From the NCBI GenBank assembly GCA_052379645.1, contig JBQSYU010000010.1: a stretch of 64,000 nt of DNA. One strand, written 5' to 3'. Below the pieces are notes generated by a model, which worked only from the letters and a program-made list of their open reading frames with translations, was not told the DNA's origin and did no database searches. The DNA comes from Arthrobacter_H sp030452125 (lineage in GTDB: Bacteria; Actinomycetota; Actinomycetes; Actinomycetales; Micrococcaceae). Shown here piece after piece: positions 1 to 8,527 of the stretch. How positions within the stretch are numbered: position 1 is the first letter of the stretch; every line of letters starts with the position of its first letter. The translations under genes and the position numbers were made by a program.

Positions 1-1085
1 GCACCGACGACGACACCGACGGCACCAGCGTGGTGGACGAGGAGCAGATCGCCCAGATCATCGCCCGGGCCACCGGCATCCCCGCAGCCCGGTTGACCGA
101 GGGCGATCGGGCCCGGCTGGCGAAGCTGGAGGAGGAACTGCATGAGCGCGTCATCGGGCAGGACGATGCGGTGGGCGTCATCGCCAAATCCGTACGGCGC
201 AACCGCACGGGCATGGGCGATGCCTCCCGTCCCGTGGGCAGCTTCATGTTCCTGGGGCCCACCGGGGTCGGCAAGACCGAGTTGGCGAAGTCGCTGGCCC
301 AGTCGCTGTTCGGCCGCGAGGAGGCGCTGCTGCGCTTCGATATGAGCGAATTCGGTGAACGGCATACCGTCTCGCGGTTGGTCGGGGCCCCTCCGGGCTA
401 CGTCGGCTACGGCGAGGCTGGACAGCTGACCGAACGGGTGCGCCGCAACCCGTATTCGGTGCTGCTGCTCGACGAGATCGAAAAGGCGCACCCCGACGTG
501 TTCAACCTGTTGCTGCAGGTGCTCGACGACGGCCGGCTCACCGACGGGCAGGGCCGGACCGTGGACTTCCGCAACACGGTGGTCATCATGACCTCCAACC
601 TGGGCTCCGAGTTCCTGGCCAGCAAGACCGGCGCCCTGGGCTTCAACGCCCAGTCCGGCGAGGGGGCCGGCGGTTTCGGCTCCGAGAAGGCGCTCCGCGA
701 TCGGGTCATGGGCCGGCTGCGCGAGACCATGCGTCCGGAATTCCTGAACCGCATCGACGAGATCGTGTTGTTCCGCAAGCTCGAGCAGGAGCAGCTGCGC
801 CAGATCGTGTCCATCCAACTGCGTGACACCGAAGCCCGGCTCGAAGCCCAGGGAATCGGCTTGGACGTGGAGGATGCGGCCATCGGGTGGATTGCCGAGC
901 ACGGTTACGAGCCCGAATACGGGGCCCGTCCGCTGCGTCGGGTGATCCAGCGCGAGGTCGATGACCCGATCGCCGACCTGCTGGTCGCCGAAGCGGTCCG
1001 GGACGGTGGCAGGATCACCCTCCGGGTCGAGGAGGGCGCACTGCGCGTCGCGGCCTCCTCCACCCGCCCGGCGCTGGCCGCCTAG
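1..1085 (+). CDS. Clp/Hsp100 AAA+ ATPase, C-terminal part (5' end outside window)
   Basis: About 360 residues of the second AAA+ module of a ClpC/ClpB-type unfoldase, which threads proteins into ClpP or disaggregates them. Visible in order: the ClpB/C linker motif around ATGIP, Walker A GPTGVGKT, the pore loop GAPPGYVGY, Walker B LLLDEIEKAHPD, sensor region MTSNLGS, arginine finger region RPEFLNRIDE and the C-terminal D2 small domain with GARPLRR. The reading frame is open from base 3 and continues upstream, so the N-terminal and D1 domains are missing. The GTG at 30 is not a real start. The tail is short and alanine-rich. ClpC and ClpB cannot be separated safely from this half alone; the motifs fit either. 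A strong hairpin follows the stop. Confidence 0.9.
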   Translation, partial: TDDDTDGTSVVDEEQIAQIIARATGIPAARLTEGDRARLAKLEEELHERVIGQDDAVGVIAKSVRRNRTGMGDASRPVGSFMFLGPTGVGKTELAKSLAQSLFGREEALLRFDMSEFGERHTVSRLVGAPPGYVGYGEAGQLTERVRRNPYSVLLLDEIEKAHPDVFNLLLQVLDDGRLTDGQGRTVDFRNTVVIMTSNLGSEFLASKTGALGFNAQSGEGAGGFGSEKALRDRVMGRLRETMRPEFLNRIDEIVLFRKLEQEQLRQIVSIQLRDTEARLEAQGIGLDVEDAAIGWIAEHGYEPEYGARPLRRVIQREVDDPIADLLVAEAVRDGGRITLRVEEGALRVAASSTRPALAA

Positions 1086-1117
1086 GTAGGTATCCCCGGG
1101 CTCCCGCCGGGACGACG

Positions 1118-1156
1118 AACGCCCCCGGACCATGGCTTCCATGGTCCGGGGGCGTT
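1118..1156. terminator. 18-bp perfect hairpin between convergent genes
   Basis: Arms 1118-1135 and 1139-1156 pair perfectly around a 3-base loop. The outer pairs are AA/TT, so the hairpin can act on both strands. It sits between the Clp gene (+) and the small acidic gene (-), as expected of a shared bidirectional terminator. Confidence 0.8.
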
Positions 1157-1181
1157 GTCGTGACAGGTCCTGTCCGGGGGC

Positions 1182-1436
1182 TCAGCCGGGGAACGGCGCG
1201 TTGGGGATGTCGGGATTCCCGTCCTCGTCCTCATCGCCGTAGGCCTCCATCGCCAGCTCGTCGGCGGTGTCTTCGTCACCGTGGACGGGAATGGACTCGG
1301 AGTCGATCTCGGTGGGGCCGTCGACGTCGCGGCGCCTCTCGTGCTCGGTGGCCTCCGGCTGGGGCAGCTGCGTCCCGTCCATGCCCATCCCGGCTTGCGA
1401 GACGGCGTCCTGGTGGTGGTGTTCGTGGGTACCCAT
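1182..1436 (-). CDS. small acidic hypothetical protein (84 aa)
   Basis: I do not recognise a family. The protein is 84 residues, hydrophilic and very acidic (runs such as DEDTADEL and GDEDEDGNPD), with an N-terminal HEHHH cluster that could bind metal. There is no membrane segment or signal peptide, and it is probably disordered. Coding is supported by a strong ribosome site (GAGGAGG about 5 bases before the ATG) and by its place directly before a shared terminator. It sits between the Clp gene and an amino-acid permease, facing the Clp gene. Function unknown. Confidence 0.6.
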   Translation of the reverse strand: MGTHEHHHQDAVSQAGMGMDGTQLPQPEATEHERRRDVDGPTEIDSESIPVHGDEDTADELAMEAYGDEDEDGNPDIPNAPFPG

Positions 1437-1531
1437 CGTGTCCTCCTCGACATATCGGTCCGGGCCCGCGGTGCCACCTGCCCCCGTGACGACGTTTCGG
1501 GCTCTTCTTCCAGCCTACGACCGTGACGGTA

Positions 1532-3034
1532 TTAGTCCAGTTCCTCCGGGTCCAGACCCCCGCGGCCGATGCCGGCATAGACGCCCGGCCGGGCCGATCG
1601 CAACCAGTAGGCACCGAGGACACCGAGGAGCCCCGGGACCACGATGATGGCCGGAAGCAGCCAGCTGAGCATCCCGGGTTCCTCCAACCCGATGAGCACA
1701 TCGAAGTTCGCGACGATCATTCCGAACACCGCGGTCAGCGATACCCCGGCCAGCAGCGGTGCGACCATCGTCGTCCAGGCCCCGGGTCTGGTGGGCTGGC
1801 GGCGGAAGAAGCCGATGACGGCGAAGGACGTCAGGGCCATCAGCAGCACCAGACCGAACGCGCCGGTGTTGGTCAGCCAGGTGAACAGGGTCAGGACCGG
1901 GAACAGCTCCCCGTATTCGTGGCCGGTTCCTGCCACGGCGAAGACCACCAGGACGACCAGTGCGAGCACCGACTGTGCGATCGAACCGGCCAAGGGGGCC
2001 CGGGTCCGGGCGGACACCGCGGCCAGTTTCGCCGGCAGGACGTTTTCGCGTCCCAGCGAGAAGATGTAGCGGGCCACGACGTTGTGGAAGGCCACCAGGG
2101 CGGCCAGCAGGCTGGTGATGAACAGCAGGTTGGCCAGATCGACGAACCAGACGGCTGCGTGGTCGGCGAAGTACACGAACATCAGGTCCGGCCCGAATTC
2201 CTCCGACCGGCCGATCACCTGGCTCTCGCCTTCGGCAATGGTCATCGCCCAGGCGGAGAAGGCGTAGAAGGCGGCAATGACGACGACGGCGATATAGGTC
2301 GCCCGGCGGGCGGTGTTGCGCGGATCCTTGACCTCTTCGTTGTAGATGGCCCCTGATTCGAAGCCCATGAAGGCCGCGACGCTGAAGGCCAGGGCCGCCC
2401 CGACACCGGTGGTGAACAGCGATCCCGGTTCCAGCGAGGCGGTGCTGATTCCTTCCGGGGCGGTGCCGAAGGCGAACACGTCGTAGATGATGACCACGAC
2501 GAATTCGAGCGCGACCAGCACGCCCAGCACCTTGGCCGAGAGGTCGACCTTGTTCACCCCCAGGATGCCCACGATGAGCCATCCGGCCAGCGAGCAGACC
2601 CACCAGGGGATTTCCAGCCCCATCGACCCTGCCAGGAACGAGGACAAGGCGAAGCCGAACAGGCCGTTGATGCCGATCTGCATGGCGTTGTAGGACAGCA
2701 GGGCCACCCAGGCGGATCCGACTCCCGCCGGCTTGCCCAGCCCGCGGGAGATATAGGCGTAGAACGCCCCGGCGTTGCGGACGTGTCGGCTCATCGCCAG
2801 ATAGCCGACGGCAAAGATGACCAGGACCGCACCGAGCAGGATGAAGGACAGCGGGACCCCCAGCAGACCGGTGACCGCGAAGTTGCTGGTCACCCCGCCG
2901 GCGACGACGGTCAACGGGGCGGAGGCGGCGATGATCATGAAGACCAGGGCCGGGATCCCGAGTCGGCGTTGCCCCAACCCGGTTCCGGCGGACGGGTCCC
3001 GTCCGGCCTGTTGCTGGGTCTTGGTGGTGGTCAT
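1532..3034 (-). CDS. APC-family amino acid permease
   Basis: A 500-residue polytopic membrane protein of the amino acid-polyamine-organocation superfamily, expected to import an amino acid or amine by proton or sodium coupling. The first helix carries the unwound motif region (IIAASAPLTVVAGG), followed by about 11 further hydrophobic segments. The helix-3 stretch FYAYISRGLG is typical of the APC family. The start at 3034 is chosen over an in-frame upstream start because AGGAGG lies 5 bases before this ATG. It is divergent from the Nudix-LOG gene. The substrate cannot be told from the sequence; the amine oxidase nearby hints at amines, but that is only context. Confidence 0.85.
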   Translation of the reverse strand: MTTTKTQQQAGRDPSAGTGLGQRRLGIPALVFMIIAASAPLTVVAGGVTSNFAVTGLLGVPLSFILLGAVLVIFAVGYLAMSRHVRNAGAFYAYISRGLGKPAGVGSAWVALLSYNAMQIGINGLFGFALSSFLAGSMGLEIPWWVCSLAGWLIVGILGVNKVDLSAKVLGVLVALEFVVVIIYDVFAFGTAPEGISTASLEPGSLFTTGVGAALAFSVAAFMGFESGAIYNEEVKDPRNTARRATYIAVVVIAAFYAFSAWAMTIAEGESQVIGRSEEFGPDLMFVYFADHAAVWFVDLANLLFITSLLAALVAFHNVVARYIFSLGRENVLPAKLAAVSARTRAPLAGSIAQSVLALVVLVVFAVAGTGHEYGELFPVLTLFTWLTNTGAFGLVLLMALTSFAVIGFFRRQPTRPGAWTTMVAPLLAGVSLTAVFGMIVANFDVLIGLEEPGMLSWLLPAIIVVPGLLGVLGAYWLRSARPGVYAGIGRGGLDPEELD

Positions 3035-3170
3035 GGTTCCTCCTGGTGATGACAGCACGGCGTGATGGGACCGGCATTACAGACCACTGTGCCCCGGATC
3101 ACAGCCGGTGGGCTTGGCTTTGCGCGACGCCCCCTTGTCCCCGGGCGCAGGCAGGACGCAACGGAGTAGC

Positions 3171-4169
3171 GTGATCAGCGTGAAGCCATCGAATACCCCC
3201 GTCATCCATGTCAGCGCCGTCGTCCTCAGGGATTCCTCCGGGGCGCTGCTGACCGTGCGCAAGGCAGGCACCAGCCGGTTCATGCTCCCCGGAGGCAAGC
3301 CCGAGGCGGGCGAGAGTCCCGCCATCACGGCATTGCGTGAATGTTCCGAGGAGCTGGGCGTGGAGCTGGACCCCGCGGACCTTCGTGAACTCGGGGTCTT
3401 CCGCTGCCGCGCCGCCAACGAGCCGGGCCACGAGGTCCAGGCGACCGTCTTCGAACATCCGGAACTGGTCGCGGCATACCCCGCCGCCGAGATCGCCGAA
3501 TTGCGCTGGCTGGACCCCACGGCGGTCCCCCTGCCCGGGGACCTGGCCCCGCTGCTGGCCGAGCAGGTCATCCCCGCCCTGCAGGACCGGGGCCGGAGGC
3601 CCATCGGCCGGATCGCCTTATTCACCGGTTCCCGGACCGGCCACGGAGGCACCTACCTCGAGGCCACCTCCACGCTGGGCTCCCGGCTGGCCGAAACCGG
3701 TGTCGGCATCGTCTACGGCGGCGGGCAGGTGGGGCTCATGGGGGTCCTCGCCGACGCCGCCCTGGCCCGCGGCGGAACGGTCACCGGCATCACGACGGAA
3801 GCGCTTTTCGAGGGCGAGACGGCCCATGCGTCGTTGACGCGGTTGGAGGTCGTGGCCACCATGCATGAGCGCAAGCAACGCATGGCCGACCTCTGCGACG
3901 CCTTCGTCGCATTGCCCGGCGGGGCGGGAACGCTCGAGGAGTTCTTCGAAGCCAGGACCTGGCAGCATCTGGGCATCCATGCCAAGCCCGTGGCCCTGTA
4001 CAACGTCGCGGGGTTCTGGGATCCACTCCTGGCCATGATCGAGACCATGGTCGAGCGCGGGTTCCTGGCTCCGCTGTACCGGGACACGTTGATCGTCAGC
4101 GACGATCCCGACGACCTGCTGGACCAGCTCGGCACCTGGCGACCCCCGACCCCCAAATGGTCCGAATAG
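3171..4169 (+). CDS. Nudix hydrolase fused to LOG-family (TIGR00730) nucleotide phosphoribohydrolase
   Basis: Two domains in one 332-residue chain. Residues about 10-140 are a Nudix fold with a complete Nudix box at 42-64 (G-x5-E-x7-RE-xx-EE-x-G). Residues about 148-325 are a LOG/lysine-decarboxylase-like Rossmann domain with ERKQRM and the catalytic PGGAGTLEE at 249-257. LOG enzymes release the base from nucleoside 5'-monophosphates (cytokinin-type activity in plants and some bacteria); Nudix enzymes split nucleoside diphosphates linked to X. The fusion suggests sequential clean-up of one nucleotide substrate. The start is taken as GTG 3171, preceded by ACGGAG; GTG 3108 and GTG 3180 are in-frame alternatives. 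Divergent from the APC permease. Confidence 0.85.
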   Translation: MISVKPSNTPVIHVSAVVLRDSSGALLTVRKAGTSRFMLPGGKPEAGESPAITALRECSEELGVELDPADLRELGVFRCRAANEPGHEVQATVFEHPELVAAYPAAEIAELRWLDPTAVPLPGDLAPLLAEQVIPALQDRGRRPIGRIALFTGSRTGHGGTYLEATSTLGSRLAETGVGIVYGGGQVGLMGVLADAALARGGTVTGITTEALFEGETAHASLTRLEVVATMHERKQRMADLCDAFVALPGGAGTLEEFFEARTWQHLGIHAKPVALYNVAGFWDPLLAMIETMVERGFLAPLYRDTLIVSDDPDDLLDQLGTWRPPTPKWSE

Positions 4170-4247
4170 CCGGTCCCGCCGCCCTCTGACCGGTCCGTGC
4201 TCCCGGGTCCGCGACCCTTCCCGCAGCCGAGCCCGGGCAGCAGGGGC

Positions 4248-4290
4248 TTGCCACAACGCGATGCCGACCGTATATTCTACAGACATAGAA
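4248..4290 (+). promoter_or_regulatory. promoter and putative operator of the amine oxidase gene
   Basis: TTGCCA (4248-4253) and TATATT (4271-4276) are 17 bases apart, a near-consensus vegetative promoter. An inverted repeat TTCTA-N6-TAGAA (4275-4290) overlaps the -10 box and the likely transcription start, a position suited to repression. It also shows that the in-frame ATG at 4261 is inside the promoter and cannot be the start codon. Confidence 0.65.
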
Positions 4291-4416
4291 AAAAGGTGTG
4301 ACGTGCTCCACAGCACGGCATCATCGCTCGGCAGCGCCCGGGGCTCCGGCCCTGACGGGCCCACCCAGGGCCTCCGCGTTGCCGCTGCCCCACCCTGCCT
4401 CCAGAAAGCGGTCCCC

Positions 4417-5763
4417 ATGTCTGCCAAGGTCTTGATTGTCGGAGCCGGTTTCGCCGGCCTGGTCGCTGCACGCGAACTGCAAACCGCGGGTGTGGAGGTG
4501 GAGATCTTCGAGGCCCGGGACCGGATCGGCGGCCGGGCCTGGACCGAGGAGCGCATGGGCCTCCCCCTGGAGATCGGCGCGACCTGGGTCCATTGGATGC
4601 AACCGTTCGTCTGGACCGAGATCATCCGCTACGGCCAGGAGATCTATCCCAGCCCGGACTACGATCGTGCCTACTGGTTGACCTGCGGAACGGTCCACGA
4701 GGGGACCGAGGCGGAGTTGGATGCCAAACTGCAGCGCCCCCAGGCACGGATCTTCGAGGGCTCGCAGGAGTTCTTCCCGTACCCGCATGAGCCCCTGCAC
4801 GTGCTCAGCCCGGACTACGACGGCTCCCCCGAGGTGGCTGAACGCTTCCGCCAGGCCGATCGGGGCAGTGTCCTCGATACCCTGCGCGACGGGGACTTCA
4901 GCCAGGAGGAAATCGATCTGGCCGACGCCTACTGGTCCGCCGGCTACAACGGCCATACGGCCACCGCCTCTCCGCTCATGGCCAAGCACTGGGCCGCACT
5001 CAGCGATCACCGTCTGTCCCTGCTCGATGAGCAGACGCTGAAGTTCAAGCTCAAGAACGGCATGCGTGGGATCTACGAGCCTCTGGCCGCGGATTTGCGC
5101 TGCCCCATCCACCTGGAGACGGCTGTGGAGCAGATCGTCCATGACGGCGCCGGCGTCCGCCTGACGACCGCCGACGGTGCGGTGCACGCGGCGGACGCGG
5201 GCATCGTCACCGTGCCGTGGGGCGCACTGAAGAACCTCGACTTCTCCCCCGGGCTTTCGGCCGACCAGCAGCGGCTGGTGGGCCAAGGATCGAATTCCAC
5301 CGGGTTCAAGATCTGGATCAAGGTCAAGGGCCACCACAACTTCCTGGCCACCGCCCCGTCGGGGAATCCGTTGGCGATGATGAAGAGCGAGTACTTCCTG
5401 GAGGACGGCACGACCGTCCTGGTGGGATTCGGGCCGGACCACACGCGGATCGACCTGCAGGATGCGGAGCAGGTGCAGGAGATCATCCGCCGGTGGCGGC
5501 CGGATCTGGAGGTGCTCGAAACCACCGGGCACGACTGGGTGGCCGATAAGTGGAGCGGGCAGACCTGGTCCACCATTGCCTCCGAGCAGTTCACCGACGG
5601 CTGGCACCACTTCCGCTCCACGGGCACCCGGCTGCACTTCGCCGGCGCGGATTGGGCCAAGGGCTGGAACGGTGTCGTGGTCGATGGCGCCATCGAGTCC
5701 GGGATCACCACGGCCCGGACCATCCTGCAGGAGCTGGAGGCCGGGCCCACCGGGCACGCCTGA
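4417..5763 (+). CDS. FAD-dependent monoamine oxidase family protein
   Basis: A 448-residue flavoprotein that should oxidise an amine to an imine/aldehyde, giving H2O2. The N-terminus has the dinucleotide fold GAGFAG (9-14), then the acidic end of strand 2 (EIFEARDR) and GGRAW. The C-terminus has the FAD-contact segment LHFAGADWAKGWNG...GAIESG. The middle and C-terminal parts resemble, by eye, the nicotine-oxidase branch (6-hydroxynicotine and pseudooxynicotine oxidases) more than classical MAO; the substrate is unproven. The ATG at 4417 is preferred because upstream in-frame starts lie in the promoter; this leaves a 5' leader of about 130 bases. The ribosome site is weak. An AraC regulator is convergent downstream and may be its activator (inference). 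Confidence 0.85.
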   Translation: MSAKVLIVGAGFAGLVAARELQTAGVEVEIFEARDRIGGRAWTEERMGLPLEIGATWVHWMQPFVWTEIIRYGQEIYPSPDYDRAYWLTCGTVHEGTEAELDAKLQRPQARIFEGSQEFFPYPHEPLHVLSPDYDGSPEVAERFRQADRGSVLDTLRDGDFSQEEIDLADAYWSAGYNGHTATASPLMAKHWAALSDHRLSLLDEQTLKFKLKNGMRGIYEPLAADLRCPIHLETAVEQIVHDGAGVRLTTADGAVHAADAGIVTVPWGALKNLDFSPGLSADQQRLVGQGSNSTGFKIWIKVKGHHNFLATAPSGNPLAMMKSEYFLEDGTTVLVGFGPDHTRIDLQDAEQVQEIIRRWRPDLEVLETTGHDWVADKWSGQTWSTIASEQFTDGWHHFRSTGTRLHFAGADWAKGWNGVVVDGAIESGITTARTILQELEAGPTGHA

Positions 5764-5767
5764 GATA

Positions 5768-5803
5768 CGGAGCGCGGCGTCGAGGTGTCGACGCCGCGCT
5801 CCG
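5768..5803. terminator. 16-bp perfect hairpin between amine oxidase and AraC genes
   Basis: Arms 5768-5783 and 5788-5803 pair perfectly with a 4-base loop GGTG, between two convergent genes. Likely a bidirectional terminator, although there is no clear T-run. Confidence 0.75.
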
Positions 5804-5857
5804 GCGACCGGCCGGCCCGTGGGAAACCCGGCGCCAGGGCTCCCGGGGGCCCTGCCG

Positions 5858-6805
5858 TCAGCTCCGCGCGCGCAGGGCGCTGGGGGCGGAACCATAGGCG
5901 GCGCGGAAGCACCGGCTGAAGTGGGCGGCGTCGGGCAACCCGTTGCGGGCCCCGATGACCCCGACGGGCAGATGCGCCAACAGCGGGTCCAACAGCTCCC
6001 GATGGGACCGATCCAGTCTGCGCGCCCTGATCCAGGCCGACACGGTGGTTCCCGTGGGCTCGAAGAGCTTATGCAGGGTGCGGGGCGAGATGTAGTGGGC
6101 GGCGGCGATCGAGCCGGGCGTCAACGCGGGATCGGCCAGATGGGCCTCGACGTGCTGCTTGATCCTGTTCAGCTGCAACACCTGCTCGGCATCGGCGGCC
6201 CGCGGCCCCACCTGCACCTCCGCCGCCAGCACGGTGCCCAGCAGATCCACGGCATTGCGGGCCAGCAGGTAGCCGAGCCCGTCCCCGACCTCGGGCACCA
6301 GGTCCCCGATGCGCGCGATGCAGGGGACCACGGCCCGGCCCACGGCGTCGGAGGACCCCAGCCGACGGGCGGTCAACATCGACATGTCGGCATCATCGAG
6401 CCCGATCAGCTGCTTGGGGAACATGAGCACCAGCGTGGAGAAGTCCTCATGGAAACTCAGCGTATAGGGGCGTTGGGTGTCGTAGATGGCCAGGTCACCG
6501 GGGGACAGAACGGCTTCGCGCCCATCCTGGATGAGGATCCCGTGACCGCTCATCTGCAGGCTCACCTTGTAGTAGCCGGGGTCCGCGGGGTTGATCAGCG
6601 CCGGGGTACGGCGCACACGGTGGGCCATGGCATCGACTTCGAAGACCGCCAGGTCCTGGAGCCCATGTCCGGAGACCTGCCCGGCAAAAGGCCCCGGGGC
6701 CACCGGATCGGCCTCGAGCGGAACGAAGGAAGCGGAGACGAGTTCACGCCATCTGGTGAAGGTCTCCGCCCGCTGGGCTGCCGGGTGGCTCATCGCGATG
6801 GTCAT
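5858..6805 (-). CDS. AraC-family transcriptional regulator
   Basis: A 315-residue regulator. The N-terminal two thirds resemble the AraC_binding_2-type sensing domain (cupin-like stretch with GHGILIQDGREAVLSPGDLAIYD). The C-terminal about 100 residues carry two helix-turn-helix units (TPGSIAAAHYISPRTLHKLF and a second ending DAAHFSRCFRAAYG, the AraC signature). The start at 6805 is supported by AGGAGGAGG just upstream; an in-frame start at 6841 would run through a palindrome and is rejected. It is convergent with the amine oxidase, and a TetR gene lies upstream on the same strand. A perfect 14-bp palindrome in its leader suggests autoregulation or control by another protein. The effector is unknown. 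Confidence 0.88.
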   Translation of the reverse strand: MTIAMSHPAAQRAETFTRWRELVSASFVPLEADPVAPGPFAGQVSGHGLQDLAVFEVDAMAHRVRRTPALINPADPGYYKVSLQMSGHGILIQDGREAVLSPGDLAIYDTQRPYTLSFHEDFSTLVLMFPKQLIGLDDADMSMLTARRLGSSDAVGRAVVPCIARIGDLVPEVGDGLGYLLARNAVDLLGTVLAAEVQVGPRAADAEQVLQLNRIKQHVEAHLADPALTPGSIAAAHYISPRTLHKLFEPTGTTVSAWIRARRLDRSHRELLDPLLAHLPVGVIGARNGLPDAAHFSRCFRAAYGSAPSALRARS

Positions 6806-6823
6806 CGATCCCCTCCTCCTCTG

Positions 6824-6837
6824 GTGACAGCTGTCAC
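6824..6837. promoter_or_regulatory. perfect 14-bp palindrome GTGACAGCTGTCAC before the AraC gene
   Basis: GTGACAGCTGTCAC reads the same on both strands and lies 19 bases before the AraC start codon. Perfect uninterrupted palindromes of this kind usually bind homodimeric regulators (TetR, MarR or GntR type). The TetR gene just upstream is one candidate binder. This is inference from symmetry and position. Confidence 0.5.
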
Positions 6838-6900
6838 ACACCAGTCAAAATACGCCAGTTCCCCGCGGAAGTCACTATTTTCTCCGAGTGTCGAAAAACC

Positions 6901-7491
6901 TCAGGCGGACAGCAAGCCCAAATGAACGTCGAGTTGACGGGTCAACTGCTCCGGGCCGGCATGCCCCGGATCCAGGGTGGCCGCCACCTGGGCGCCCAGC
7001 AGGAAGGTCAACAGCCCTTCGGCGGCCGGGCCGACCTCGACCCCCGCACGCAATTCGCCGGACTCCCGGGCCTGGGCGAGCCATTGCAGGATCCACCCAC
7101 GCCAGATGACCATCGAATCGTCATTGAGCGCCGCCTTCTCGCGGTCGTGGATCGCCACATGCCAGAACGGCACCACCGTCCGCGCCTCATCCAGGCGGGT
7201 CGCATCCAACGGCAGCACCTCCCGGCCGAAGGCCCGCAGCGCGTCGAGTCCCTCCAGCGAGGCCGCCGCCTCGGCAATCCGCTCGCTGGTCCGGTGGAAG
7301 ACGTGCTCGAAGGTCGCCTGGAGCAGGGCATCCTTGGTGGGGAAATACGGTTTGAGCGCACCGTTGGAAAAGCCGGCCTCCTCGGCCACCTCACGCATGG
7401 TGGCGCGCTGCAGGCCGAGTCTGGCGATGATCCGCCAGGTTGCTTCCACCAGCTCGATCCGTCGTCGTTCGTGATCGACGATCTTGGGCAT
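6901..7491 (-). CDS. TetR/AcrR-family transcriptional regulator
   Basis: A 196-residue repressor with the N-terminal TetR helix-turn-helix (IIARLGLQRATMREVAEEAG followed by GALKPYFPTKDALL) and an all-helical ligand domain. It looks like the BetI-type subgroup in size and in the C-terminal domain. The ATG at 7491 is chosen because AAAGGTG precedes it and the protein then begins MPKIVDHERRR, a normal TetR N-terminus. It is upstream of the AraC gene on the same strand (gap about 95 bases with its own palindrome) and divergent from the metallophosphoesterase. The target is not certain: it could be the AraC gene, the amine oxidase promoter or itself. Confidence 0.87.
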   Translation of the reverse strand: MPKIVDHERRRIELVEATWRIIARLGLQRATMREVAEEAGFSNGALKPYFPTKDALLQATFEHVFHRTSERIAEAAASLEGLDALRAFGREVLPLDATRLDEARTVVPFWHVAIHDREKAALNDDSMVIWRGWILQWLAQARESGELRAGVEVGPAAEGLLTFLLGAQVAATLDPGHAGPEQLTRQLDVHLGLLSA

Positions 7492-7640
7492 GTACCGGCA
7501 CCTTTCTGCCATCCCTCCCGATCCGAGGGTCCTGCCACCAGCTTAGGCGACCGGCAACCCTCCAGCCCTGGAGCCAGGGTGCTACGCGGCCTGGCGGCAC
7601 CCCGCCCAGATGACCAGGCGGTTCATGAAAGGATGCCCCC

Positions 7641-8153
7641 ATGAGCACGCGCCTGATCCTGATCGCCGATACCCATCTGCCCAAACGGGCCCGCGGACTG
7701 CACCCGAGCCTGTGGGAGCAGATCGAGGCGGCCGATATCGTCTTCCACGCCGGGGACTGGGTGGAACCGGAGCTGTTGGACGAGCTGGAGCGGCGCTGCC
7801 GGACATTGGTCGCCGTCCACGGGAACAACGACGGCGAGGAATTGCGTTCCCGGCTTCCCGAGATCGCCCACGTGGAGATCGAGGGACTGCGCTTTTCGAT
7901 GATCCACGAAACCGGGGCCTCCGCGGGCCGGGAAAAGCGGTGCGCGCAGCAGTTCCCGGACACCGACGTGCTGGTCTTCGGGCACAGCCACATCCCGTGG
8001 GACACCACGGCGGCCAATGGCCTGCGATTGCTCAATCCCGGATCACCGACGGATCGGCGGCGCCAGCCGGTGTGCACCTACATGAGCGCAGTGGTGGACG
8101 ACGGCGTCCTGGGCGAGGTATCCGTCATTCCGGTGGAGCGGGTCGGGGCCTGA
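7641..8153 (+). CDS. YfcE/MJ0936-type metallophosphoesterase
   Basis: A 170-residue single-domain calcineurin-like phosphoesterase. All metal-binding motifs are present in order: ADTH (D10, H12), HAGDW, HGNND, HETG and GHSHIP, which place two metal ions for phosphodiester cleavage. Length and motif spacing match the YfcE/MJ0936 group of small bacterial phosphodiesterases. The start at 7641 has GAAAGGA about 7 bases upstream. It stands alone between the TetR gene and a small membrane protein gene, so context gives no substrate. Confidence 0.87.
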   Translation: MSTRLILIADTHLPKRARGLHPSLWEQIEAADIVFHAGDWVEPELLDELERRCRTLVAVHGNNDGEELRSRLPEIAHVEIEGLRFSMIHETGASAGREKRCAQQFPDTDVLVFGHSHIPWDTTAANGLRLLNPGSPTDRRRQPVCTYMSAVVDDGVLGEVSVIPVERVGA

Positions 8154-8169
8154 CGAGGCCCGGACTGGA

Positions 8170-8391
8170 CTACTTCTTGCGTCCGACCGCGAAGTAACTG
8201 AGCGGGCCGATGAAATTGAAGAAGCTCGCGAAGAACCATGCGGTCTTGGGCCCGTTGACCTCGGCCGAGGGCCGCGTCGCGAGGTCCTTCAGGGCCGCCC
8301 CCTGCAATGCGACCTGGGCCGCTCCCAGCAGCATGACCCAGAACTTGCGTCCCGTGCTGAGGTCCTTGAAATGCTTCCTGGCCATCATCAT
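8170..8391 (-). CDS. small membrane protein, PLDc_N-like
   Basis: A 73-residue protein with two predicted membrane segments (about residues 17-34 and 50-66) and the C-terminal pattern FFNFIGPLSYFAVGRKK. This is characteristic of the PLDc_N (phospholipase D-nuclease N-terminal) family of short actinobacterial membrane proteins. The ATG at 8391 gives MMMARKHF; CGGGAG precedes it. Its role is unknown. It is downstream of the DadA-like gene on the same strand but separated by a hairpin, so it probably has its own transcript. Confidence 0.7.
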   Translation of the reverse strand: MMMARKHFKDLSTGRKFWVMLLGAAQVALQGAALKDLATRPSAEVNGPKTAWFFASFFNFIGPLSYFAVGRKK

Positions 8392-8461
8392 CACTCCCGA
8401 CGTTCGTTGATGGGACCAGCCTAGACGAGTAGCCCGCCCGACACACCGCCAGAACAAGGAA

Positions 8462-8490
8462 ACGGCGGCACCCGCAGGGGGTACCGCCGT
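8462..8490 (-). terminator. hairpin downstream of the DadA-like gene
   Basis: Arms 8462-8473 and 8479-8490 pair with one mismatch around a 5-base loop. A second short hairpin (GCACTGCC/GGCAGTGC) lies just before it, next to the stop codon of the oxidoreductase gene. Probable terminator for that gene. Confidence 0.6.
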
Positions 8491-8527
8491 CGTGCACTGC
8501 CGGTGGCAGTGCCCTGCCTGCTTCCTA

